From the NCBI GenBank assembly GCA_002482405.1, contig DLFX01000314.1, positions 1 to 5,486 on the forward strand: a stretch of 5,486 bases of DNA. The letters are read 5' to 3'. Each line of letters begins with the position of its first letter. Position 1 is the first letter of the stretch. The notes beneath the pieces were generated by a model. It did not search any database, was not told where the DNA came from, and worked only from the letters and a program-made list of their open reading frames with translations. The position numbers and the translations under genes were made by a program. This document shows positions 1 through 5,486 of this stretch, one piece after another. This DNA comes from Firmicutes bacterium UBA7709. GTDB lineage: Bacteria; Bacillota_A; Clostridia; Peptostreptococcales; Anaerovoracaceae.

Positions 1-1188
1 CTCTCCCCCGGTGGCGTCAAAGAACCGGGGAACGAGGTTGATGAGGGTCGATTTTCCGCTTCCGGTGGAGCCGATAAAGGCGACGGTTTCTCCGGGAGAC
101 GCCGTAAAGCTGATATCTTCAAGGACAGGCTCCGCCGCGTCGGGATATCGGAAGCTGACGGACTTAAATACGACCTCGCCCCGAATTCCCGGCTTGCCTT
201 GGGTTTCGCTCCCATCTATGATCCGGGGCCTCACATCGAGCACTTCGTTGATGCGCTTTGCGGAGACGCTGGCCCGGGGCAGCATGATGAACACCATCAC
301 AAGCATCATAAACGACATGATGACCTGCATCGCATAGCTCGAAAAGACGACCATGTTGGAAAATATGTTCAGCTTATCCATCGCTCCCGCCGCGCCGATG
401 AGATATGCCCCGATCCAGTAGATCGCGAGGGAAAGCCCGCTCATCAGCACATTCATCACCGGCATCATGATCGCCATGGCGCGGCTGGTAAACATTTGCG
501 TTCCTGTAAGCTCTTCGTTCGCCGCTTCAAATTTATCTTCCTGATAATCCTCCGCATTGTACGCCCGGACGACCCGAAGCCCCGTGAGGTTTTCCCTCGT
601 CACACGGGTTATATTGTCGGTGAGGATCTGCATCTTCTTGAATTTCGGCATGGCGAAGATCAAAAGAAACGCGACCATCACGATGAGAATCAAGACGGCG
701 GCTCCTGTGACCATAGTCCATTCAAAGCCTTTTCCCGCGATTTTGGTGATGGCCCACACAGCCGTAATTGGGGCTTTCACCACCAGCTGCAGCCCCATGA
801 CCACCAGCATTTGAACCTGCGTAATGTCGTTTGTGGAACGGGTGATCAGGCTTGAAGTCGAGAAGTAGTTGATCTCTTCCATGGAAAAGGATTCGACCTT
901 GTTAAATAACAGGCTACGCAGCCGCTGTGAAAAAGACGCGGCTATTCTCGCCGCAAAATATCCGACGATAATCGCGGCTGTCAGGCTGCCCAAAGCGCAC
1001 AGCAGCATATAGCCGCCATGGAGCCAAATGTCGCTCATGGCGCTGCCCGGCGTCTGGGTCAGCGTTGTGATTTCCGACATATAGCCGGGAAGCTTGAGAT
1101 CAAGCCAGACCTGCGCGACGATGAAGATCAGGCTGATCCCTGCCATCAGCCATTCTTTCGGCTTGAGATATTTAAAAATCTTCAGCAT
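1..1188 (-). CDS. ABC exporter, fused membrane and ATPase domains (5' part only; C-terminus beyond the left edge)
   Basis: Membrane half-transporter of the multidrug/lipid exporter type (MsbA/LmrA-like ABC_membrane plus ABC_tran), which uses ATP to move a substrate out of the cell as a dimer. I translated it from the ATG at 1186-1188; the frame stays open for 396 residues to base 1. Hydrophobic segments lie at about 13-34, 58-80, 128-149, 157-180, 237-266 and 276-303, the six expected helices. The intracellular-loop motif GLRVVRAYNAED is at 203-214. The nucleotide-binding domain starts near 335 with an A-loop tyrosine Y348 and Walker A GSTGSGKST at 373-381 (K379). Q-loop, LSGGQ signature and Walker B must lie outside the window; family members run about 570-630 residues, so roughly two thirds is seen. 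The start is set by GGAGGAAG at 1197-1204, 8 nt upstream. It follows a MarR gene in the same direction, a layout usual for drug-responsive exporters, often with a second half-transporter next. The substrate cannot be told from the sequence. Confidence 0.95.
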   Translation of the reverse strand, partial: MLKIFKYLKPKEWLMAGISLIFIVAQVWLDLKLPGYMSEITTLTQTPGSAMSDIWLHGGYMLLCALGSLTAAIIVGYFAARIAASFSQRLRSLLFNKVESFSMEEINYFSTSSLITRSTNDITQVQMLVVMGLQLVVKAPITAVWAITKIAGKGFEWTMVTGAAVLILIVMVAFLLIFAMPKFKKMQILTDNITRVTRENLTGLRVVRAYNAEDYQEDKFEAANEELTGTQMFTSRAMAIMMPVMNVLMSGLSLAIYWIGAYLIGAAGAMDKLNIFSNMVVFSSYAMQVIMSFMMLVMVFIMLPRASVSAKRINEVLDVRPRIIDGSETQGKPGIRGEVVFKSVSFRYPDAAEPVLEDISFTASPGETVAFIGSTGSGKSTLINLVPRFFDATGGE

Positions 1189-1228
1189 ATAAATTTCTTC
1201 CTCCAATCATTTACAGTGTTTTATATGA

Positions 1229-1257
1229 TCTATATTCATTTCTAACTCTGTTAGCAA
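1229..1257 (-). promoter_or_regulatory. Candidate sigma-A promoter for the ABC exporter gene
   Basis: On the minus strand TTGCTA (1257-1252) and TATAGA (1234-1229) are separated by 17 bp; each box matches the consensus at four of six positions. It lies 41 bp upstream of the exporter start codon and downstream of the marR-like stop, so it would give the exporter its own transcript besides any read-through from marR. A 13 bp palindrome sits in the -35/spacer region. The boxes are modest, so this is a candidate only. Confidence 0.4.
1242..1254. promoter_or_regulatory. Candidate operator: perfect 5-3-5 palindrome in the exporter promoter
   Basis: The plus strand reads CTAAC-TCT-GTTAG, a perfect dyad with a three-base centre. 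It overlaps the inner end of the candidate -35 box and the spacer of the exporter promoter, where a bound repressor would block RNA polymerase. The core ACTCTGTT recurs in the marR promoter at 1957-1964. MarR proteins are dimers that bind short dyads and commonly control their own gene and a neighbouring exporter; assigning this site to the adjacent MarR protein is inference. Confidence 0.4.
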
Positions 1258-1268
1258 TAGGGTTGTAT

Positions 1269-1294
1269 TTATGCGGACTTCATTGTCCGCATAA
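1269..1294. repeat. 10 bp perfect inverted repeat with 6-base loop between marR and exporter
   Basis: Arms TTATGCGGAC (1269-1278) and GTCCGCATAA (1285-1294) are perfectly complementary around a 6-base loop. In the marR-to-exporter RNA it would fold into a stable hairpin, but no T-run follows on either strand, so it is not a standard intrinsic terminator. It may be a 3'-end or processing structure, an attenuating hairpin, or a protein binding site. Confidence 0.7.
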
Positions 1295-1310
1295 TTCGTA
1301 CCACTCTTTG

Positions 1311-1339
1311 GCAAGTGCGCCGCATACCTGGGCGCTTGC
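1311..1339. repeat. Bulged stem-loop just after the marR-like stop codon
   Basis: GCAAG-CGCC (1311-1315 and 1318-1321, with a two-base TG bulge) pairs with GGCGCTTGC (1331-1339) across a 9-base loop. It begins 9 bp past the marR-like stop codon in the minus direction. There is no T-run, so it could protect or process the 3' end of the mRNA, or weakly reduce read-through. It contains a third copy of the heptamer TATGCGG (minus strand, 1326-1320) that also forms part of the neighbouring inverted repeat. Confidence 0.45.
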
Positions 1340-1348
1340 TTACCAGCA

Positions 1349-1855
1349 TCAGTCTTTCGTAAATGTACCTGCCAACCCACCCGGGGAAGTTCCCTGCTCC
1401 CTGGGCATGTGGTTCTGCATGAGCTCGGAAAACCGGTGTGTCAGACGAATGAACTCTGCCGTATCAGCCTCTCCCATGTCGGTGAATACCCGAACCATTC
1501 TGTTCCTCATCCACTGCATCTCATCTTCCGCGCGGCTGCGGCCCTTTTCGGTGATGTTGACAAGAATATTGCGGCGGTTGCTTCTGTCTATTTCCCGCAC
1601 GATCTGTCCCTTTTTTTCCAATGCGCCAAGGAGTGCGGAAACCCGTGCCGTGCTCGCCCGCAGCGCAGCGCTGAGCTCCGATGGAAGCGCCGCCGTGTTG
1701 TGCATCGCCAGAAAATGCAAAATAAAGAGTTCTCCTCTGTTCGCACGGTTGATGTCCTCCATCATATCTCTCCGGCTGTTGGACATGATTTCATTCCAGG
1801 CGGCAGCCGCTTCCTCGGCATACCTCGGACCGTTCTGATTTTTTTCTACCGGCAT
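1349..1855 (-). CDS. MarR-family transcriptional regulator
   Basis: A 168-residue cytoplasmic DNA-binding protein of the MarR family, homodimeric repressors usually released by small ligands or oxidants. The winged helix-turn-helix spans about 41-105: helix SELSAALR at 59-66, recognition helix from S68 to about G83 (STARVSALLGALEKKG), then a wing with the family's D-R-x-x-R-R pattern (D90, R91, R94, R95) and the ITEKG end at 101-105. The helices before and after should form the dimer interface. A TTG at 1870 would add five residues, but it lies inside the ribosome binding site GGAGGTG of the ATG at 1853-1855, so the ATG is chosen. It is read toward the ABC exporter 160 bp downstream and is the likely controller of both genes. 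The C-terminal tail after about 150 is Gly/Pro rich and probably disordered. There is only one cysteine-free core, so thiol-based sensing of the OhrR kind is unlikely. The ligand is unknown. Confidence 0.93.
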   Translation of the reverse strand: MPVEKNQNGPRYAEEAAAAWNEIMSNSRRDMMEDINRANRGELFILHFLAMHNTAALPSELSAALRASTARVSALLGALEKKGQIVREIDRSNRRNILVNITEKGRSRAEDEMQWMRNRMVRVFTDMGEADTAEFIRLTHRFSELMQNHMPREQGTSPGGLAGTFTKD

Positions 1856-1861
1856 CTCCCA

Positions 1862-1868
1862 CACCTCC
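1862..1868 (-). promoter_or_regulatory. Ribosome binding site deciding the marR-like start
   Basis: GGAGGTG on the minus strand ends 6 nt before the ATG at 1855-1853. It overlaps the TTG at 1870-1868, which argues against using that TTG as the start. Confidence 0.85.
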
Positions 1869-1884
1869 AATTTAAATCTTCTGT

Positions 1885-1912
1885 GAGCGCCAACAATGAC
1901 GCGCTCTTTTTT
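1885..1912 (+). terminator. Hairpin plus T-run reading rightward, inside the marR-like leader
   Basis: GAGCGC (1885-1890) and GCGCTC (1901-1906) form a 6 bp GC-rich stem with a 10-base loop, followed on the plus strand by TTTTTT (1907-1912). This is the shape of an intrinsic terminator for rightward transcription, yet no plus-strand gene ends here. It could stop antisense transcription coming through marR before it reaches the ATPase gene. On the minus strand the same dyad is a hairpin in the marR-like 5' leader, preceded by an A-run. The long loop and short stem make its efficiency doubtful. Confidence 0.4.
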
Positions 1913-1951
1913 ATCATGGGTTAAACATTCATAATAATTAACTATATTAAT

Positions 1952-1980
1952 AATATACTCTGTTTATATTTTATTGTCAA
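1952..1980 (-). promoter_or_regulatory. Near-consensus sigma-A promoter of the marR-like gene
   Basis: On the minus strand a perfect -35 TTGACA (1980-1975) is followed after 17 bp by TATATT (1957-1952, five of six). Transcription would begin near 1945, giving a leader of about 90 nt that contains the 1885-1906 hairpin. An imperfect dyad with the core AACAGAGT overlaps the spacer and the -10 box. Confidence 0.75.
1954..1966. promoter_or_regulatory. Candidate operator: imperfect dyad in the marR-like promoter
   Basis: The plus strand reads TATAC-TCT-GTTTA; four of five arm pairs are symmetric. It shares the eight bases ACTCTGTT with the perfect palindrome at 1242-1254 in the exporter promoter, and both are centred on TCT. 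It covers the inner edge of the -10 box, consistent with autorepression. The binding protein is inferred, not shown. Confidence 0.35.
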
Positions 1981-2020
1981 GATAATTTCAGTCTGTTCGC
2001 AAAAATTAATTTTCCTAAAT

Positions 2021-2050
2021 CCGACATTCCAAACTCATTAGTCATATATC
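2021..2050 (+). promoter_or_regulatory. Weak promoter candidate for the P-type ATPase gene
   Basis: CCGACA (2021-2026) and TATATC (2045-2050) are 18 bp apart, each matching consensus at four of six positions, 44 bp before the start codon. Nothing better is visible between the divergent marR promoter and the ATPase start. The true promoter may depend on an activator or an alternative sigma factor. Confidence 0.2.
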
Positions 2051-2075
2051 AAGGCTTGTCTGAATATCATTTCTG

Positions 2076-2084
2076 AAGGAGGTG
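2076..2084 (+). promoter_or_regulatory. Full-length Shine-Dalgarno of the P-type ATPase gene
   Basis: AAGGAGGTG matches the anti-Shine-Dalgarno of 16S rRNA along its whole core and ends 10 nt before the ATG at 2095. This fixes the start and predicts efficient initiation. Confidence 0.9.
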
Positions 2085-2094
2085 GATTTATATC

Positions 2095-4785
2095 ATGCAA
2101 AAATCAACAACCGTTCAGCCCGGCTCTTTATTGGGACTTACCGTCAATGAAGTATTGGAATCCAGAGAAAAGTACGGTGATAATCAATTGGGCCGCAGGA
2201 AGACAAAATCCTTTTTAAGAAAATTTATTGAGAATTTTGATGACCCTATCATCAAAATTCTTTTGATTGTTCTCGCAGTCAATCTGATCCTGTTATTTAA
2301 AAATTTCAAGTGGTATGAATCGGCCGGCATTGCCATCGCCATCTTTTTAGCGACGTTTGTATCTACGGTCTCCGAGTACGGCAGTGAATCCGCGTTTGAA
2401 AAGCTTCAGGAAGAAGCGGACAAGATAACGTGCAGAATAAGGCGGGCTGAGGGATTGTTGGAATTGCCCATCAGCGAGGTGGAGGTAGGAGATCGCATAA
2501 TCCTGCAGGCGGGAGAACGAATACCCGCAGACGGGTTTATCATATCCGGAAAGTTAAGCGTCGACCAGTCGGCATTGAACGGCGAATCAAGCGAAACTAC
2601 AAAAATACCGTCAAAAGATCCTCTATTCAACGGCGGTTCCGACTTCATGCAGAAGAACAAGCTGTTCCGGGGCAGCATCGTCTGTTCCGGCGAAGGGGTC
2701 ATGGAGGTGACCAACGTCGGAAATAATACCTTTTACGGTCATATCGCCCATGAGATCCAGGACGAAACCCGGGACAGCCCTCTTAAATTCCGTTTAAAAA
2801 GGCTCGCGGAGACCATCAGCAACTTCGGCTATACCGGCGCCTCCATCGTATTCTTCGCCGATCTGTTCAATTCCGTCGTCATGAAGCAGGGGTTTGATCT
2901 CCCAAGGGTTATAGAAGTGGTTACAACGCCCTCCGTCATCGTCGGCAACTTGCTCCACGCCCTGACCCTGGCCATCACCATCATTGTGGTCGCCGTTCCC
3001 GAGGGCCTTCCCATGATGATTACCCTGGTCCTGTCCTCCAATATGAAGCGGATGATGAAGGATAATGTCCTTGTTCGAAAGCTGGTGGGCATAGAGACCG
3101 CCGGCAGCCTGAACATCCTGTTCACGGATAAGACCGGAACCCTTACCAAAGGAAAGCTTGAGGTCACGTCCTTCGTCACCGGAAATTGCATGGAATATAC
3201 GTCGATGCCGGAGCTGGCAAGGTACCAAAAGCTCTATCAATTATTTAATCTATCCGCGGTATACAACACCAGCGCGTTTATCAGCAACAAGGATGCTGTC
3301 AGACAAGCCGTTGGCGGAAACGCAACCGAAAGAGCGATCCTCGATTTTATTTTAAAGCACTCTGCCGACCCGAAAGGCGTTCAGGTCATATCAAGAACAC
3401 CCTTCAACAGCGCAGACAAATTTTCCTCCGCCGAGATCGTATATGGCCATAAGCAGCTTACGCTGATTAAGGGCGCTCCTGAAATTATCCTTTCAAATTG
3501 TACGAGCTACTATGACGAGGAAGGCGTTCTTCGCCCGATTTCCGAAATGAGCGGCCTCCGCAGAATTATGGGCAAAATGGCGGACAAGGCCGTAAGACTG
3601 TTGGCCATCGCAACAAGCGAATCCGAGGTTAAAAAGACATCGGATTTAAAAAACCTGTCCCTTGTGGGAATTATCGGCATCAGAGACGAAATACGCCGCG
3701 AAGCGGTAGGCGCAATCCGCCAGGTTACACGCGCCGGCATACAGGTAGTGATGATAACCGGGGACAACAAGGACACGGCGGCGGCCATCGCGAAAGAAGT
3801 GGGACTTGTCAGGGACGGTCAGGAAAACGCCGTCATAACGAGCGGAGAGCTGGCCCTGCTCACCGACGACGAGTTAAAACAGATGCTGCCTGATTTGAGG
3901 GTGATAGCAAGAGCCCTTCCCTCCGATAAAAGCAGGCTTATAAAGCTGTCTCAAGAGATGGGTCTGGTCACCGGAATGACCGGCGATGGCGTAAACGACG
4001 CTCCAGCGCTGAAAAAAGCGGACGTTGGCTTTTCCATGGGCAGCGGCACTGAAATTGCGAAAGAAGCCAGCGATATCGTCATATTGGACGACAATTTTCT
4101 TTCCATAGCTAAAGCAATACTTTATGGCAGAACCATATTCAAGAGCATCCGCAAGTTTATCATATTTCAGCTGACCGACAATCTGTGCGCCGTTATCGTA
4201 TCCATCGTCGGCCCGTTCATCGGGGTGGCCGCGCCGATCACGGTGATCCAGATGCTGTGGATCAATATGGTCATGGACACGTTAGCCGGGATCGCCTTCG
4301 CCGGAGAAATTCCCCTTGAGGAATACATGCGGGAGCCTCCCAAGCGCCGGGACACCCCTATCATAAACGCCTATATGTGGAATCAGATCCTGTTCACCGG
4401 GATCTATACGGCTTTCCTGTGCATCGTTTTCCTGAAGCTCCCGATTTTCGGCGAAATGTTCCGGGGCGCCGAAGGAAGGCAGTACTTAATGACCGCGTTC
4501 TTCAGCCTGTTCATCTTTACCAGCGTGTTTAACAGCTTTAACGCCAGGACCTACCGGTTAAACCTGCTGGCATACATTTGGGGAAACAAGGTGTTTATGC
4601 TCGTATTATCCTTTATTGTCATCGTTCAGCTGATATTGATTTACTTCGGGGGCACGGTCTTCCGGACCACAGGCCTGAGCTTTATGGAGCTGCAAATCGT
4701 GCTGCTGCTTTCATTCACGGTCATACCTGTCGATATGGCGAGAAAAATATTCATCCGGATGAATGGACGGAAAGGAAGCGTATGA
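2095..4785 (+). CDS. Calcium-transporting P-type ATPase, PMCA-like (P2B)
   Basis: An 896-residue membrane pump that couples ATP hydrolysis to cation export, most likely Ca2+ extrusion. It is complete and of usual length for bacterial P2 ATPases. Visible in order: N-terminal cation-ATPase segment (about 8-48), TM1-TM2 (about 51-69 and 75-93), actuator domain with NGES at 162-165 (the TGES dephosphorylation motif with Asn for Thr), TM3-TM4 with PEGLP at 302-306, phosphorylation motif DKTGT with D345, nucleotide-binding KGAPE at 459-463, TGDN at 555-558, hinge TGDGVNDAP at 629-637, then TM5-TM10. Against the SERCA Ca2+ ligands, TM4 E309 is E303, TM5 N768 is N696, TM6 N796 and D800 are N724 and D728, whereas E771 is A699. 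That is the PMCA pattern with one ion site. The TM8 stretch FNSFNAR (PMCA FNEINAR) supports this. There is no long C-terminal calmodulin-type tail. It stands alone and converges on the next gene with 6 bp between the stop codons. Ca2+ over Mn2+ is inference from these residues. Confidence 0.93.
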   Translation: MQKSTTVQPGSLLGLTVNEVLESREKYGDNQLGRRKTKSFLRKFIENFDDPIIKILLIVLAVNLILLFKNFKWYESAGIAIAIFLATFVSTVSEYGSESAFEKLQEEADKITCRIRRAEGLLELPISEVEVGDRIILQAGERIPADGFIISGKLSVDQSALNGESSETTKIPSKDPLFNGGSDFMQKNKLFRGSIVCSGEGVMEVTNVGNNTFYGHIAHEIQDETRDSPLKFRLKRLAETISNFGYTGASIVFFADLFNSVVMKQGFDLPRVIEVVTTPSVIVGNLLHALTLAITIIVVAVPEGLPMMITLVLSSNMKRMMKDNVLVRKLVGIETAGSLNILFTDKTGTLTKGKLEVTSFVTGNCMEYTSMPELARYQKLYQLFNLSAVYNTSAFISNKDAVRQAVGGNATERAILDFILKHSADPKGVQVISRTPFNSADKFSSAEIVYGHKQLTLIKGAPEIILSNCTSYYDEEGVLRPISEMSGLRRIMGKMADKAVRLLAIATSESEVKKTSDLKNLSLVGIIGIRDEIRREAVGAIRQVTRAGIQVVMITGDNKDTAAAIAKEVGLVRDGQENAVITSGELALLTDDELKQMLPDLRVIARALPSDKSRLIKLSQEMGLVTGMTGDGVNDAPALKKADVGFSMGSGTEIAKEASDIVILDDNFLSIAKAILYGRTIFKSIRKFIIFQLTDNLCAVIVSIVGPFIGVAAPITVIQMLWINMVMDTLAGIAFAGEIPLEEYMREPPKRRDTPIINAYMWNQILFTGIYTAFLCIVFLKLPIFGEMFRGAEGRQYLMTAFFSLFIFTSVFNSFNARTYRLNLLAYIWGNKVFMLVLSFIVIVQLILIYFGGTVFRTTGLSFMELQIVLLLSFTVIPVDMARKIFIRMNGRKGSV

Positions 4786-4791
4786 TATTCC

Positions 4792-5343
4792 TTACAAAGC
4801 GAAGAGCCCCGCCGCAACGTCCGCAATAAAGGTGATAAAGAGGGCGGCGAAGCACAGATGAAGCTGAAATTCACTGAGCCGTTTAACCAGTCTTTCAAAA
4901 GCGGGCTGGACGAAATAAATGAAAATCGTGCCTCCGATTCCGAAGCGTATGCTGGGATTCAAGGCGATCCGACCGTCAAAATTAAATGGATATGCGTCAT
5001 AATCCCATAGCCAGGCGCCTGATACAGCCTCCATAGCATAGCTGGCGGCAAGCTCCATGGCGGTAGCAATAACCATGACGCCGAGGAAGATAATCAGCGG
5101 CGTAAGGCTGATACCGGCGATGGTTATTTTCTTATTCTTCAATTTTCTCAGGCAGATAATGAAGGTCAGCGCGCCGAAGCCGTATACGGGAAGGTAGGGT
5201 CCGAAGAGAACTCCCCTGTTGGAAAAGCCCCATTGGTAGACCACGACCTCAAGAAACACCTCATAAAGCCATCCCAGCAGGGCGTACATCATGAAATATA
5301 AAAAGTATTTTTCAAATATTTTCAGCTTGCTTTCCTGATTCAT
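4792..5343 (-). CDS. PF06541-family integral membrane protein (annotated as putative ABC transporter permease, CmpB-type)
   Basis: A 183-residue protein with about five hydrophobic segments (about 11-33, 50-66, 76-105, 131-149, 160-181), so it should sit in the cytoplasmic membrane. I recognise the PF06541 pattern: GWLYEVFLE at 24-32, SNRGVLFGPYLPVYGFG at 41-57, the ME at 96-97, LWDYDAYPFNFDGRIAL at 112-128 and SIRFGIGG at 131-138. The family is often labelled an ABC permease, but no ATPase or binding protein is next to this copy and its biochemical role is unproven. An ATG at 5364 would add seven residues but has no ribosome binding site and lies only about 3 nt after the predicted transcription start; the ATG at 5341-5343 has GAGGAG 6 nt upstream, so it is chosen. 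It is transcribed alone from its own promoter and converges on the Ca2+ ATPase gene. Confidence 0.9.
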   Translation of the reverse strand: MNQESKLKIFEKYFLYFMMYALLGWLYEVFLEVVVYQWGFSNRGVLFGPYLPVYGFGALTFIICLRKLKNKKITIAGISLTPLIIFLGVMVIATAMELAASYAMEAVSGAWLWDYDAYPFNFDGRIALNPSIRFGIGGTIFIYFVQPAFERLVKRLSEFQLHLCFAALFITFIADVAAGLFAL

Positions 5344-5349
5344 CTGCAT

Positions 5350-5355
5350 CTCCTC
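5350..5355 (-). promoter_or_regulatory. Ribosome binding site deciding the PF06541 gene start
   Basis: GAGGAG on the minus strand ends 6 nt before the ATG at 5343-5341. The in-frame ATGs at 5364 and 5349 lack a correctly spaced site. Confidence 0.75.
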
Positions 5356-5373
5356 GCGTACCATTTACTGACA

Positions 5374-5402
5374 ATCATAGCACGTGTTATACCATTTTTC
5401 AA
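5374..5402 (-). promoter_or_regulatory. Sigma-A promoter of the PF06541 gene
   Basis: On the minus strand TTGAAA (5402-5397) and TATGAT (5379-5374) are 17 bp apart; each matches consensus at five of six positions. Transcription should begin near 5367, giving a short leader of about 24 nt before the chosen start codon. Confidence 0.7.
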
Positions 5403-5459
5403 TCCAATATCCTCTTAATGTAAGCAATCCGCCGTTACCCCCCATAATTCATTCTTTGT

Positions 5460-5486
5460 AAAAAACCGAATCGAAAAGACGGTTCT
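5460..5486 (-). terminator. Probable intrinsic terminator of a leftward gene beyond the right edge
   Basis: On the minus strand AACCG (5484-5480) pairs with CGGTT (5468-5464), extendable by a G-T and an A-T pair, across an 11-base loop, and is followed by a run of six T ending at 5460. This fits a Rho-independent terminator for a gene transcribed leftward from outside the window. The stem is short and the window ends at its base, so it may extend further. Confidence 0.5.

Noticed and set aside
199..855. Open plus-strand frame of 218 codons
   Set aside because: It is antisense to the ABC exporter, is extremely rich in His, Asp and Arg with no domain, and has no ribosome binding site; the minus frame has clear ABC motifs.
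1263..1924. Two long plus-strand frames (1263-1838 and 1409-1924)
   Set aside because: Both lie opposite the MarR gene, whose winged helix and ribosome binding site are clear; the plus translations have no recognisable domain.
1937..1951. ATTAA-N5-TTAAT palindrome near the predicted marR-like transcription start
   Set aside because: It is made only of A and T in a very AT-rich stretch, where such dyads are expected by chance, and it has no counterpart in the exporter promoter.
2794..3240. Minus-strand frame of 148 codons
   Set aside because: It is antisense to the TM3 to phosphorylation-site region of the ATPase and has a Gly/His/Asp-rich composition typical of a shadow frame.
4772..4793. 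AAGGAA/TTCCTT inverted repeat spanning both convergent stop codons
   Set aside because: The stem is only 6 bp with a 10-base loop and no T-run on either strand, so it is not convincing as a bidirectional terminator.
1..5486. A CRISPR array, tRNA, insertion sequence, phage or toxin-antitoxin system
   Set aside because: I saw no spaced direct repeats, cloverleaf, terminal repeats with a transposase, or small paired genes; all coding sequence is explained by four housekeeping-type or transport genes.

Overview
The window reads as an ordinary chromosomal stretch of a low-to-mid GC Firmicute, most likely a member of Clostridia. The reasons are strong GGAGG-type ribosome binding sites, sigma-A-like promoters, a MarR regulator followed by an ABC exporter half-transporter, and a stand-alone PF06541 membrane protein, a family found mainly in Firmicutes. 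The taxonomic call is inference; there is no rRNA or other marker gene here.

Layout from left to right. Positions 1-1188 (minus strand) hold the first 396 residues of an exporter-type ABC transporter, with membrane domain and Walker A, cut by the left window edge. Positions 1349-1855 (minus) hold a MarR-family regulator read in the same direction, upstream of the transporter. The 160 bp between them carry two stem-loops and a second promoter candidate. A 239 bp divergent intergenic region (1856-2094) holds a near-consensus promoter for the marR-like gene, a hairpin plus T-run pointing toward the right, and the start signals of the next gene. Positions 2095-4785 (plus) encode a complete 896-residue P-type ATPase of the plasma-membrane Ca2+-ATPase kind. 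It converges, with a 6 bp gap, on a minus-strand 183-residue PF06541 membrane protein (4792-5343) that has its own good promoter. The right edge (5460-5486) looks like the terminator of a further leftward gene outside the window. No stretch above 300 bp lacks a gene.

How the genes relate. The MarR protein and ABC exporter look like a regulator-efflux module: an imperfect 13 bp dyad with the shared core AACAGAGT sits in both of their putative promoters, which suggests one operator used twice. The Ca2+ ATPase and the PF06541 protein look like independent single-gene units; nothing in the sequence ties them to the exporter or to each other beyond adjacency. I found no CRISPR, tRNA, rRNA, insertion sequence or phage feature, and no evidence for a new multi-gene system. 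The most useful leads are the candidate operator pair, the structured marR-exporter gap and the predicted single-ion site of the ATPase.
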